Shown piece by piece: positions 51,589 through 60,462 of a DNA stretch of 64,000 nt. The stretch spans positions 1 to 64,000 of the forward strand of contig NZ_AAVU01000031.1 of NCBI RefSeq assembly GCF_000169095.1, written 5' to 3'. Positions within the stretch are counted from its first letter, which is position 1; the number at the start of each line of letters is the position of its first letter. The notes under the pieces were generated by a model that was not told where the DNA came from, did no database searches, and worked only from the letters and a program-made list of their open reading frames with translations. Both the position numbers and the translations under genes were made by a program. The DNA is from Lyngbya sp. PCC 8106 (GTDB lineage: Bacteria > Cyanobacteriota > Cyanobacteriia > Cyanobacteriales > Microcoleaceae).

Positions 51589-54420
51589 ATGCTATCCATG
51601 TCTTTTTTAGAGCTTTGTTTTAGCCAAGCTGCATCATCAGGTCACACAATGGAATCAAAATCCCTCACAACTACACAGCAAGCAGTTCTCGATTTAGCGG
51701 CTCAATTGCGCCGTGAAATTGCAGCTCGGATCTCAGCATACCTCAAAACCTATCTCAATACACCTCACCAAGTTAATCAGATCAATGCCAATATAATGCA
51801 ATGGGATCAGATCGATCCTGAAAATCTCGACAGTCTACAACAATATTTTTGGCAACAAATCAAAATTTTTGATACTGTTAGCGGGATGAACTGGGCTGAT
51901 ACCACCGGGAATTATATCGGAATTACTCTACTGAGTGATCGCACACCAACTCTAGAACTGAAAAATGAAAAAACAGGTGCAAATAAACACATCTATGCTC
52001 TCGATTCTGAGGGAAATAACACCTTTGAACAAATGGGTTTATGTCCGAACTATGATCCCCGTTCTCGTCCTTGGTATCTCACCGCTCAACAAGCCCATTG
52101 TGCAGCTTGGAGTTCAATTTATCAATATTCTAGCCCGATTCAAGTTCAACTGGGTTTAACGGCTGTTCTCCCCTTGTATAATGCAAACAATGATTTTCTT
52201 GGGGTTTTAGGATGTGATTTGTCTCTGTCTCATATTAGCCAATTTTTGAAAACACTTAATATCGATCATGGAGGGATTCGCTTTATTATTGAACCTTCTG
52301 GAATATTAGTCGCCAGTTCGACGCTGACTCAGCCTTTTAATATTGATTTAGATCAAGCTGTCATCGGCTTTAACGCTCTCCAAAGTAGCGATCGCTTCAT
52401 TCGAGCAATCATGGCTCATGTCTATAGTCAATTTAATGATCTTACCCAGATTAAAGGTGACTATCAACTCGAATTTATTTGGGAGAATCAAATTCAGTTA
52501 ATCGATATTTTTCCTTTTGAGGATGGTCGGGGTTTAAACTGGTTGATTGTTTTCGTCACACCCGAATCAGAATTTGTACAAAGTATTCCGTCTAACGATC
52601 ATCATGGCGATCGCAATGCTCACAACACTCTCAAACGTATTAATCAACAACTCGAACAACGAATTCAACAACGAACCAGTAGTTTAAAACAACTCGATCA
52701 AGCCCTCAAAATTAGTGAAGATCGTTGGAAATTAGCCCTACAAGGAAGCAACGATGGAATTTGGGATTGGAATGTACAAACCAATGAAATTTTCTTCTCG
52801 CCTCGCGCCAAAGAAATGTTAGGCTATGAAGAAGACAATGAAACAACAAACCATCTCGCCGAATGGGAAAAACAGATTCATCCCCATGATCGAAAACGGG
52901 TGCTGAAAGCGATTTGGGATCATTTAGATCAACAGACCGAATATTATAGTACCGAATACCGAATTCGCTGTAAAGACGGTCAATATAAATGGGTTTTACA
53001 TCGAGGTCAAGCCCTGTGGAATGAAATTGGTGATCCGATTCGGATGGTCGGTTCTCAAACTGATCTTAGTGAACAAAAACAAGTTGAAACTCAACTCTTT
53101 TATTATGCTTATCACGACTCTCTAACTTGTTTACCCAATCGAGCTTTTTTTATGGATCGATTGCATTTAGCCCTCGAACAAGTTCGTCAGTATTCTGAGC
53201 ATCTATTTGCGATTTTATTTATTGATCTTGATCGCTTCAAATTGGTGAATGATGGTTTAGGACATTTAGCCGGAGATGAATTACTTATTCGAGTTGGACA
53301 TAAACTCCAACAATGTATTAGTGTTCACGACACCTTGGCTCGTTTAGGCGGCGATGAATTTGCCATTTTATTAGACCCCATTCAAGGGATTTCTGATAGT
53401 ATTATTGTGGCTGAACGGATTCTTGCCATTTTACAACAACCTTTTATTCTCGAAGATCAAACGGTTTCGATTACGGCGAGTATTGGCATTACATTCAGCC
53501 ACTATTATACAGCCAATCATTCCTACAAACATAGTACAGATATTCTTCGAGATGCGGATATCGCCATGTATCATGCTAAACATCATAGCACTTCAAAATA
53601 TGCAATTTTTGACAGCAAAATGCAGATGGATACGCTGATACGATTACGTTTAGAAAATGATTTGCGAGCGGCTATCGAATCTTCCCAATTAAAGGTTTAC
53701 TATCAACCTATTGTTTGTTTGAAAACAGGCAAAATTAAGAGTTTTGAAGCTTTAGTGCGTTTACCTGATCCCAAAAAAGGGTTGATTTCTCCCGGTGAAT
53801 TTATTCCGATTGCTGAAGAAACTGGATTAATTATTCCGCTCGGAGAATGGGTTTTACGAGCCGCTTGTCAACAACTCCGACAGTGGCAAATTCAAGGTTG
53901 GATTGATGTGAATGTCTCTGTGAGTGTGAATGTCGCTGGACAACAGTTTTCTCAAAAGAAAATTGTCAACTTAGTCCAACAAATTTTGCAAGAAACGGAA
54001 TTATCTCCGGCGAATTTACGACTAGAAGTAACTGAAAGTGCGATTGCTGAACATTTAGAATGGGTAGCCCGACGTCTAAGTCAACTCCGACAAATGGGAG
54101 TGCAAATTTTAATTGATGATTTCGGAACAGGTTACTCTTCTTTGGATCGCTTACAACGGTTTCCGATTGATACTCTCAAAATTGATCGCTCTTTTGTGGC
54201 TAAAATGACTTCCCAAAGTTCTAATTCTAAATTTGTCGAGGCGATTGCTAATTTTGCTCACAGTTTAGGGTTTAGTGTCGTTGCTGAAGGGATTGAAACG
54301 GTTGAACAACAACAACTTATTCAGTACATTGGTTGTGAATACGGACAAGGAAACCTCTTTTCTCCGGCGGTTGATGTGGCGACAATGACTGCTTTGATTC
54401 AACGAAATCCAACTTTCTAA
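51589..54420 (+). CDS. Cache-like / PAS / GGDEF / EAL cyclic-di-GMP enzyme
   Basis: 943 residues. The N-terminus (~25-320) shows a PDC/dCache-like sensor pattern (RPWYLTAQQAHCAAWSSIYQ, LGVLGCDLSL), yet no membrane helix precedes or follows it, unlike typical extracytoplasmic Cache receptors. A PAS fold (~375-500; WKLALQGSNDGIWDWNV), GGDEF (LGGDEFAILLD, near 588) and EAL (SFEALVRLP near 719, plus DDFGTGYSSL) follow. All catalytic signatures of diguanylate cyclase and phosphodiesterase are intact. It controls the c-di-GMP level; ligand unknown. Confidence 0.92.
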   Translation: MLSMSFLELCFSQAASSGHTMESKSLTTTQQAVLDLAAQLRREIAARISAYLKTYLNTPHQVNQINANIMQWDQIDPENLDSLQQYFWQQIKIFDTVSGMNWADTTGNYIGITLLSDRTPTLELKNEKTGANKHIYALDSEGNNTFEQMGLCPNYDPRSRPWYLTAQQAHCAAWSSIYQYSSPIQVQLGLTAVLPLYNANNDFLGVLGCDLSLSHISQFLKTLNIDHGGIRFIIEPSGILVASSTLTQPFNIDLDQAVIGFNALQSSDRFIRAIMAHVYSQFNDLTQIKGDYQLEFIWENQIQLIDIFPFEDGRGLNWLIVFVTPESEFVQSIPSNDHHGDRNAHNTLKRINQQLEQRIQQRTSSLKQLDQALKISEDRWKLALQGSNDGIWDWNVQTNEIFFSPRAKEMLGYEEDNETTNHLAEWEKQIHPHDRKRVLKAIWDHLDQQTEYYSTEYRIRCKDGQYKWVLHRGQALWNEIGDPIRMVGSQTDLSEQKQVETQLFYYAYHDSLTCLPNRAFFMDRLHLALEQVRQYSEHLFAILFIDLDRFKLVNDGLGHLAGDELLIRVGHKLQQCISVHDTLARLGGDEFAILLDPIQGISDSIIVAERILAILQQPFILEDQTVSITASIGITFSHYYTANHSYKHSTDILRDADIAMYHAKHHSTSKYAIFDSKMQMDTLIRLRLENDLRAAIESSQLKVYYQPIVCLKTGKIKSFEALVRLPDPKKGLISPGEFIPIAEETGLIIPLGEWVLRAACQQLRQWQIQGWIDVNVSVSVNVAGQQFSQKKIVNLVQQILQETELSPANLRLEVTESAIAEHLEWVARRLSQLRQMGVQILIDDFGTGYSSLDRLQRFPIDTLKIDRSFVAKMTSQSSNSKFVEAIANFAHSLGFSVVAEGIETVEQQQLIQYIGCEYGQGNLFSPAVDVATMTALIQRNPTF

Positions 54421-54435
54421 CGGAGTAAATTATAT

Positions 54436-55566
54436 TCAACTTCCGACTGCTTCTGTCCGAATTTTTCTCCACAACGCTTGATATTGTTTTAAAGTAGATT
54501 CGGGTAAGGGAAGTAAAAATTCACTTTGCTCTAGAATTTCTGCTTTGGGAAACAGAAGCGGATTATTTTGTAGGGTTTCCGGTAACTCGCTGGGCTGTAA
54601 TTGATTAACAATAGGAGATGTTGTACCCGTTAAGATTGACATTTGGGTAGCAATTTCCGGTTTCCAACAAAAATCAATCCATTGTTGGGCTAAGGGAAGA
54701 TTAGAGATCGGCTTTTCAGAGGTTGGCTGTACCCAGACATCAGCCCATAACGCCGTTCCCGAAGTTGGAATAACCACTCCGATATTATGCTGACGGCAAA
54801 ATTTTTCCGAAAAATCTGTAGACCAACCCACCGCTAGCCAAGTATCTCCGGTAATCAAGGGTTTGAGGTAGGTATTGGAGTCATAAAGCTTGATATTGCG
54901 ATGGAGTTGACGAAATTCGTCTTCTAAATCGACAACTAGATCAAGATCGGTAATATTGTAAGATGAACCCAGTTTTTTTAATATTAAACCAATCGTTTCC
55001 CGAGGATTATTAAGCACAGAAATCTGATTGCGGATATCTTCTCGCCACAAATCACCCCAATCTTGAGGAGTCCATCCTAAAGTTTCAAACTGCTCTCGAC
55101 GATAGGCGATCGCTGTCGTTCCCCAACGGTAGGGCGCAGCCCAGACTTGACCTTGGGGATCTAACATCCCTTGACTGTTGCGAGTCACTAAAGCTTGCCA
55201 TTGGGGAGGAAGTTGGTTCCAGCGTTGCCAAACTTGGGGATCGAGAGGTTGGACTAATTGCTGTTGAATTGCTTGAGTGAGCCAATAATCCCCAATCATA
55301 ATCAAATCAGATGAGGAGCGATTTTCAGGTCTGGATTTTTTCTCCTGTGGTTGCAGCAACTGGTACAAGTCTTTGAGTTGCGCCTGAGGAACAAAATCGA
55401 TCACCGGACGATCTGCTGAGAGTTCCTGACGAAACTTGTTCACCATTTGAACAGGAACCGAGCCTTTTAAGAGTTCGATTTTTAATGCCGTCGCCTGACG
55501 ACATCCCATGGTGAGACTTCCTAATGCGATCGCACTTGTTCCCAGGAGAAAATTCCGTCGCTTCAC
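54436..55566 (-). CDS. Extracellular solute-binding lipoprotein (PotD-like)
   Basis: 376 residues. The signal region KRRNFLLGTSAIALGSLTMGC combines a twin-arginine-like start with a lipobox Cys22, so the mature protein is likely a lipoprotein. The rest (VPVQMVNKFRQELSADRPVI, LDPQGQVWAAPYRWGTTAIAY, WADVWVQPTS) fits polyamine/spermidine-type binding proteins. No ABC partner is adjacent. It follows the lyase-like gene by 4 bp, so they are translated together. Confidence 0.85.
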   Translation of the reverse strand: MKRRNFLLGTSAIALGSLTMGCRQATALKIELLKGSVPVQMVNKFRQELSADRPVIDFVPQAQLKDLYQLLQPQEKKSRPENRSSSDLIMIGDYWLTQAIQQQLVQPLDPQVWQRWNQLPPQWQALVTRNSQGMLDPQGQVWAAPYRWGTTAIAYRREQFETLGWTPQDWGDLWREDIRNQISVLNNPRETIGLILKKLGSSYNITDLDLVVDLEDEFRQLHRNIKLYDSNTYLKPLITGDTWLAVGWSTDFSEKFCRQHNIGVVIPTSGTALWADVWVQPTSEKPISNLPLAQQWIDFCWKPEIATQMSILTGTTSPIVNQLQPSELPETLQNNPLLFPKAEILEQSEFLLPLPESTLKQYQALWRKIRTEAVGS

Positions 55567-55570
55567 AGTG

Positions 55571-56110
55571 TTATTGAATTCGTTTTTCTAGATACTGACC
55601 AATCATTTGCTGTTCGCCCGCGCGGGTGATAATCGACTGACGGGTGCGGTACTTCGTACCGATATGCTTGATTTCTTCCTCGAATACAGAACTATTGTAC
55701 TCGGTTCGCAAGCATAATGTGTCTGGATTGGGGAGATAATATTTGGCGTTGATCGGATCTTTGGTTGCAAAACCGCGATCGCGATACAGAATGTCTCCTA
55801 ATACTCCAAAGATTGTTGATCCTTTTGAGTTGGGGCGATTGCTTGCGGACTGGGTACTTTCCCATTCTACATAGGAACCACAGACTAAAATATTGCGATC
55901 GCTGAGATGATGCAGTTGGGCGAGTTTAATCAGTTCCGGGCTACCTTGCTCTAAAAATTTTACCGTCAAACGGCTCACCCATTCTTGGGTTTTTCCATCG
56001 GGTAGGGTGTAATACCGTCGTTCAGAATTCCACATCCCTTCGGATTGGCGCAGGTATTGTTCGATTTGAGATGTAGTCTCTAGTTGAATTTGTTGGCTCG
56101 GTGATTTCAT
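55571..56110 (-). CDS. CpcS/CpeS-like phycobilin lyase family protein
   Basis: 179 residues, lipocalin-like fold. The pattern EGMWNSERRYYTL, CGSYVEWES, GVLGDILYRDRGFATKDPINAKYYLPNPDTLCLRTEY, and YRTRQSIITRAG matches the CpcS/CpeS (DUF1001) family of bilin lyases that attach phycocyanobilin or phycoerythrobilin to phycobiliproteins. Exact client cannot be assigned; no phycobiliprotein gene is in the window. Upstream partner of the solute-binding lipoprotein with a 4-bp gap. Confidence 0.85.
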   Translation of the reverse strand: MKSPSQQIQLETTSQIEQYLRQSEGMWNSERRYYTLPDGKTQEWVSRLTVKFLEQGSPELIKLAQLHHLSDRNILVCGSYVEWESTQSASNRPNSKGSTIFGVLGDILYRDRGFATKDPINAKYYLPNPDTLCLRTEYNSSVFEEEIKHIGTKYRTRQSIITRAGEQQMIGQYLEKRIQ

Positions 56111-56999
56111 TTAGAGAAGTCCTCCACTCGGTTCTACTGAGGCACAAAACTCTATGTTTAGTCCCCTGGTTTTCATTTTGTTACAATTCTTAATATACAC
56201 ACAAAAACATCAATCTGGCAATCTCAACGGTGATTGATTTTTGACTACAAGAGTCATCTATTCGTTTCCGGATTAGAAAGAGATTTGCTGATATTGATTC
56301 ATCACTGAGGATATAAGACTCAAAAATAAGAGTGCAGTTGCCCTTGATACAAAACCTTGATTTACCACCTAGATTTGACGAATTTGAATTCTGTTTTTAT
56401 GAGAAAGATTAGATTTTTGTTTCAATTTGTCACAAAAATTAATTTATACAACTGACAAATTAATCCCAAAAAGGCTAGAGATCAGAAGATTTTTCTGACG
56501 GTTAAATTTAAGTCTATCTTAGATTTCATTTTGTTCAAAACTGATAATCAATCAGCATTTTGATTATTCCAGAATGGGTGACTCTGATCATCAACCCAGA
56601 ATGAAATCAATTTTTTTCAGAAATATAACACTCACCAATCTTGATAATTTTTTTCCATTGAGTCGTAATACATTCTCAGAAATTTTTTCTGAAGACACTT
56701 AAAAAGTTGATCCAAAGAACTGAACTTAAAACTCTCAAAAATGGAGAAGTTGGTGACTGTACATAGCCAGACAAGACTTGTCGATTTTTTTCTAGCCAGA
56801 AATGAAACAGCTTAATACGACCACATCAATCTGAACTCAGATTTGACCGTTGGTCAGAGTCAAAACCACAAAATTAAAATTTCTTTCATAAAAATTTTAG
56901 AGTAATCGTTAAATAAATTAGAAATAATTTCCCAGTAGAGCAATTTTATGTCTAGGATAAAAGAGAGAACTCAGAAATCTAGAGAGCAAAGGAATATTT
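56111..56999. other. 889-bp AT-rich gap
   Basis: No gene. Long A/T runs and short palindromes only (for example TGACT-ACAAG-AGTCA at 56242-56256). It contains the leaders of the lyase gene and the 126-residue gene. I see no mobile element or RNA. Confidence 0.55.
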
Positions 57000-57380
57000 A
57001 TGGACAACCTCAATCAACAAGTTGGGGCTTTGAATCACAAAGTTGATCGACTTTACGAAATCTTGATACAAGTTAATGATCGACTGAGTGACTTGATCGA
57101 ATCCCAACCCCCAGGACAAACAAACAATTTCAACCCGAATCCAGACCCTTCTCCTAGTCAGTCATTGACTCGACAACACCTTTTATTGGAATCGGGATTA
57201 GAACATAAAGATGTTTTAAGCGATGATGATTATGTCAGCAGCACAGTGATGATTCATCGAGAACAACCGAGTATCACCGCTGATATTCAAATTCAGAGAC
57301 TCACCGCCCAACTCACAGCCGCTTACAATCGTATTGCTGCTTTAGAAGAACGGTTACTCTCCCAAAGAACCCCTCATTAG
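57000..57380 (+). CDS. Short coiled-coil protein, unknown function
   Basis: 126 residues. An N-terminal coiled coil (LNQQVGALNHKVDRLYEILI) and a C-terminal one (IQRLTAQLTAAYNRIAALEERL) flank a Pro/Asn-rich linker. It resembles no family I recognise. AGAGAGCAAAGGA lies just upstream of ATG. A region with GGGAACA repeats follows. Confidence 0.5.
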   Translation: MDNLNQQVGALNHKVDRLYEILIQVNDRLSDLIESQPPGQTNNFNPNPDPSPSQSLTRQHLLLESGLEHKDVLSDDDYVSSTVMIHREQPSITADIQIQRLTAQLTAAYNRIAALEERLLSQRTPH

Positions 57381-57685
57381 ATTCTCAGGAGATAGAGTGA
57401 TAGGGTGATAGGGAGATGGGAAACCCGCCCCTATTGGTCACTATAGCGCGTAGCGCTAGGGAACAGGGAACGCCGGATCAGGGAACAGGGAACAGCGCTT
57501 GCCTTGCGGCTCGGCGGTTTCCGGCGAGACTTAGTTTGCAATCTTAGGGAACAGGGAACAGCGGTGCGACTAGGCGCGAGGTTTCCTTGCAATCACGAAC
57601 GCGCACCAAGAGAGGGAACAGTAGACTGTGAAGGGGTTTTAGGATTTAGAAATGACAATCATGTATTCGCGTAGCACTATATTTT
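57381..57685. repeat. Gap with GGGAACA-type and TAGCGC repeats
   Basis: Four or more GGGAACA(G) units occur at 57458-57622, alongside a perfect hairpin TAGCGC-GTA-GCGCTA (57444-57458). GATAGGGTGATAGGG units lie at 57391-57415. These are low-copy intergenic repeats common in filamentous cyanobacteria. No gene. Confidence 0.7.
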
Positions 57686-58801
57686 TCAATTTCTAATTTG
57701 GTGATATTGATCCGCTAAAGCCTCGATAGCCTGTAAAAGTTGGTCAGTGTTCCAACCGAGTAAATGAGCCGCGATCGCGCATCCACCAGCCCCAACCCCT
57801 TCTTTGACATATCCTTGCTCATAGGCTCTGAGTTGAGCATAACGCGACATTGAAAAGTTGAGTGAGGTTGCCAGGAGGGGAACACCACCAATTTCTTGAG
57901 CAAGTCCCACCGTATCTCCCGTCGGATCTTCAGCAACCCAACGAGTTGTACCGACAACGATCTGTTGAGGATGCCAGTCTAACCCCAAAGAATTAGCGAT
58001 CGCCTGACTCAGACTATACACAGCAAGCATTTGTGTTCCTCCGGCTAGAAGCACCCCCACCGTGCGACTCGCAGCAATTGTCATTCCCGCCACAACAATT
58101 TGCATCGGATCACCGACCGCCGCAACTAATTGAAGCGGATCTACATTCTCAACCCCGGGTAGATTCGCCGCTTGTAATCCAGCCGTGGCGATCGCCAATT
58201 TTTGAGTATGATTACAGTCAGGATGGCTACTATTGACCTTATTGTCAGCCGCGAACCCCAAACCCAGTAAAATAGCTAAAGCCGTAGTTGTACCGCCTAC
58301 AACGCATTCTCCGATCATAATGTAACTTCCTGTGGCTTGGCGGGCGAGTCGTTCACCCCAAATTAACCCTTGTTCAAATAGGTGTTTGACGGTAATGAAA
58401 TCTATAGCATGACCCGAACTCAGACAGTTTGCTGGAACTCCCCCAAGATCAATATGAGGAACAGTGGGAATAATCGGTAATCCAGCATTAAATAAATGAA
58501 AGGGAATCTGGAGATTATGAACAACGGTTCGTGAAATCAACACCGGAGAAGCACCTGCACTCAGAGGCGGTAAAGGATATTGAGGAGTGAGTTGAGGGCC
58601 GTTGTAGAGAAATTCAGCATCCGCAACACAAGTATATTTTCGATCTTCAGGAGTCGCGCCCGCCGCCGAGATTCCGGGAATCAGTCCGGTTTCTGTAAAA
58701 CCCAAAACACAGGCAAAAATCGGCTGACATCCTCGATATTGCTGTAACCATTGATTTCCCAGTTGGGGTTGAGTATAGACACGAATACTCACAGTTGTCA
58801 A
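57686..58801 (-). CDS. cobT: Nicotinate mononucleotide-dependent phosphoribosyltransferase CobT (TIGR00303 type)
   Basis: 371 residues. The start VSIRVYTQPQLGNQWLQQYR and the GLIPGISAAGATPEDRKYT, GLPIIPTVPHIDLGG, GECVVGGTTTALAILLGLG blocks match the cyanobacterial CobT family (TIGR00303), which makes alpha-ribazole phosphate for the lower loop of cobalamin. Start is TTG at 58801 (a GTG three codons on is possible). Immediately abutting DUF2232 upstream (TAATTG), so co-translated. Cyanobacteria often make pseudocobalamin; the base used here is unknown. Confidence 0.92.
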   Translation of the reverse strand: MTTVSIRVYTQPQLGNQWLQQYRGCQPIFACVLGFTETGLIPGISAAGATPEDRKYTCVADAEFLYNGPQLTPQYPLPPLSAGASPVLISRTVVHNLQIPFHLFNAGLPIIPTVPHIDLGGVPANCLSSGHAIDFITVKHLFEQGLIWGERLARQATGSYIMIGECVVGGTTTALAILLGLGFAADNKVNSSHPDCNHTQKLAIATAGLQAANLPGVENVDPLQLVAAVGDPMQIVVAGMTIAASRTVGVLLAGGTQMLAVYSLSQAIANSLGLDWHPQQIVVGTTRWVAEDPTGDTVGLAQEIGGVPLLATSLNFSMSRYAQLRAYEQGYVKEGVGAGGCAIAAHLLGWNTDQLLQAIEALADQYHQIRN

Positions 58802-59500
58802 TTAGCCTTCATAGTCGAGTAATACTTGTACCCAATGAGGAGGGCGAGGAATAGGGCTTTTGAGGCGATCGAGGATTAACAATGCCACCAAATGAACCAC
58901 AAACAGATAAATCGCACTATTAACGACAACCATAACCACAGCAATCACTTGCACCAGCGTTAAACTAGGTTGAGCGAGTATTCCTAACTTAATAAAAATC
59001 CATTCCGCTAATTCGGTAATTTGAGTCGTCGCATAAACCCAGAGATCTCGACCCAGTAAAATCGATAATAGCCAATAGCGAAAAAAGAACCCGATAGAAC
59101 CGATGATCGCCCCAACACCAATCGAAACAAACCAGTTCGCCCCCCGCTTCCATAATCCTCCCATCGCCACCCCCATCCAACCATAGGGGATGAGAAAGAT
59201 AATACTCCGAGTCGGCCCCATTAAAACCGTTAACAACAGTAGAGAAGTTAAGGCACCCATCCAAGCTTCTCGTTTTCCCCAACGTAAATAAAGTAAAGCA
59301 ATGGGTAAAGGGAAAAAGATTCGTAATACAGGCCCAATGGGAAAATAATAATTAACAAACCAGATCAAACTCGCTGTACTCGCTAAAAATGCAGTTTCCA
59401 CCATCCGCAGGGGAGAACGACTGGGATCGGAACTTAGAGAGTTCTGGGAGTGGGGAGAGACAGAGGGAGAAGAATTTTGATTTTTTTTGGTCTTAGTCAC
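58802..59500 (-). CDS. DUF2232 membrane protein
   Basis: 232 residues with about six hydrophobic helices from residue ~35 (LASTASLIWFVNYYFPIG, PLPIALLYLRWGKREAWMG, ILLGRDLWVY). It matches DUF2232, whose helix layout resembles ECF-transporter S components. A Ser/Asn-rich cytoplasmic start of ~25 residues precedes it. Stop TAA directly abuts the cobT start TTG, so an operon is certain in layout. A role in precursor transport for cobalamin synthesis is inferred from this tie. Confidence 0.8.
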   Translation of the reverse strand: MTKTKKNQNSSPSVSPHSQNSLSSDPSRSPLRMVETAFLASTASLIWFVNYYFPIGPVLRIFFPLPIALLYLRWGKREAWMGALTSLLLLTVLMGPTRSIIFLIPYGWMGVAMGGLWKRGANWFVSIGVGAIIGSIGFFFRYWLLSILLGRDLWVYATTQITELAEWIFIKLGILAQPSLTLVQVIAVVMVVVNSAIYLFVVHLVALLILDRLKSPIPRPPHWVQVLLDYEG

Positions 59501-59626
59501 AAAAAATTTAGGGGGGAGGAGAACAGAGAACCGCTTATTGAATTAAACAATTGGATTAAACAGTAGAACCTTGGCCGAAAGCGATGAATTGGATCTGAAC
59601 CCTGAACAGTTGGGGGATCTTTCTTG

Positions 59627-60331
59627 CTAGACCAATGTTCGCTCTAAAGCATGAACATCTGGAATTCTGAGAATATCTTTATCGCGAAAAATCAATCCTT
59701 TTTTTTCCAGTTTACTGAGAACTCGGGTAACTGTCTCCCGTGCGAGTCCACTCAACCCACTTAACTCCCGATGAGGAAGATTAGGAATATGAGTACCATT
59801 TTCTGTGGTTTTACCCTGCCCCTCTGCCAAAAATAGCAAAATATCTGCAACGCGCGACGTACTATCAGACTCTCGTAGGCGTAGTCGTCGGTTGACTTGG
59901 CGTAGCCGTCTTCCCATCAATTGAGCAAGTCGAATACCTGCTTTGGGTTCAGTGCTAATTAACTCAACAAAATCCTGGGCGGGCATATTTCCGATCATAG
60001 TCGGTGCGAGGGTAATCACATCGGTGGAACGAGGAACTTCATCTAAGGCAGCCATCTCGCCAAAGATCTCGCCTTTACCCAAAATGTTTAGTGTAACTTC
60101 CTTCCCGTCGAGATTGTAGGTGCGAATTTTGACCCAACCATCCAGAATAAAATAGACGGAACTCCCCCAGTCATTTTCCAATAAAATGACTTGATTGGGG
60201 GGATGTTGGCGGCCGACAATATGAGCTGTAGCTTTATCTATTGCTTCAGTCGGCAAACCTTCAAAGAAAGATGTAGAGAGGATCATCTGAATTATTTCAG
60301 ATTGTGTATCCCGGGACGTATACTCTGGCAT
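59627..60331 (-). CDS. Crp/Fnr family transcription regulator
   Basis: 234 residues. A cyclic-nucleotide-binding-like beta-barrel (residues ~18-130) retains GEMAALDEVPRSTDV, resembling the phosphate-binding cassette of cAMP-binding members; a coiled dimer helix; then a Crp-type helix-turn-helix (ELSGLSGLARETVTRVLSKLEKKGLI). No iron-sulfur cysteines are visible. The ligand is unresolved; target sites cannot be assigned, although a TGTGA-N6-TCACC site exists at 35444. Confidence 0.9.
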   Translation of the reverse strand: MPEYTSRDTQSEIIQMILSTSFFEGLPTEAIDKATAHIVGRQHPPNQVILLENDWGSSVYFILDGWVKIRTYNLDGKEVTLNILGKGEIFGEMAALDEVPRSTDVITLAPTMIGNMPAQDFVELISTEPKAGIRLAQLMGRRLRQVNRRLRLRESDSTSRVADILLFLAEGQGKTTENGTHIPNLPHRELSGLSGLARETVTRVLSKLEKKGLIFRDKDILRIPDVHALERTLV

Positions 60332-60462
60332 GAGGGTATCATACTGTTGTGAATTGCGCTTAGGCGAGGATTTAGAGAGGGTCTGAAATAATAGCTTGTT
60401 CTACTTGAGTAGGCTCTTTCCCTAGCCTATCATGGTATCAGTTTTAGGGGGAGGTGACCGCC

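Noticed and set aside
57391..57622. Repeated GGGAACA units considered as a CRISPR array
   Set aside because: Units are short and nearly adjacent without spacers of constant length; plain intergenic repeats.
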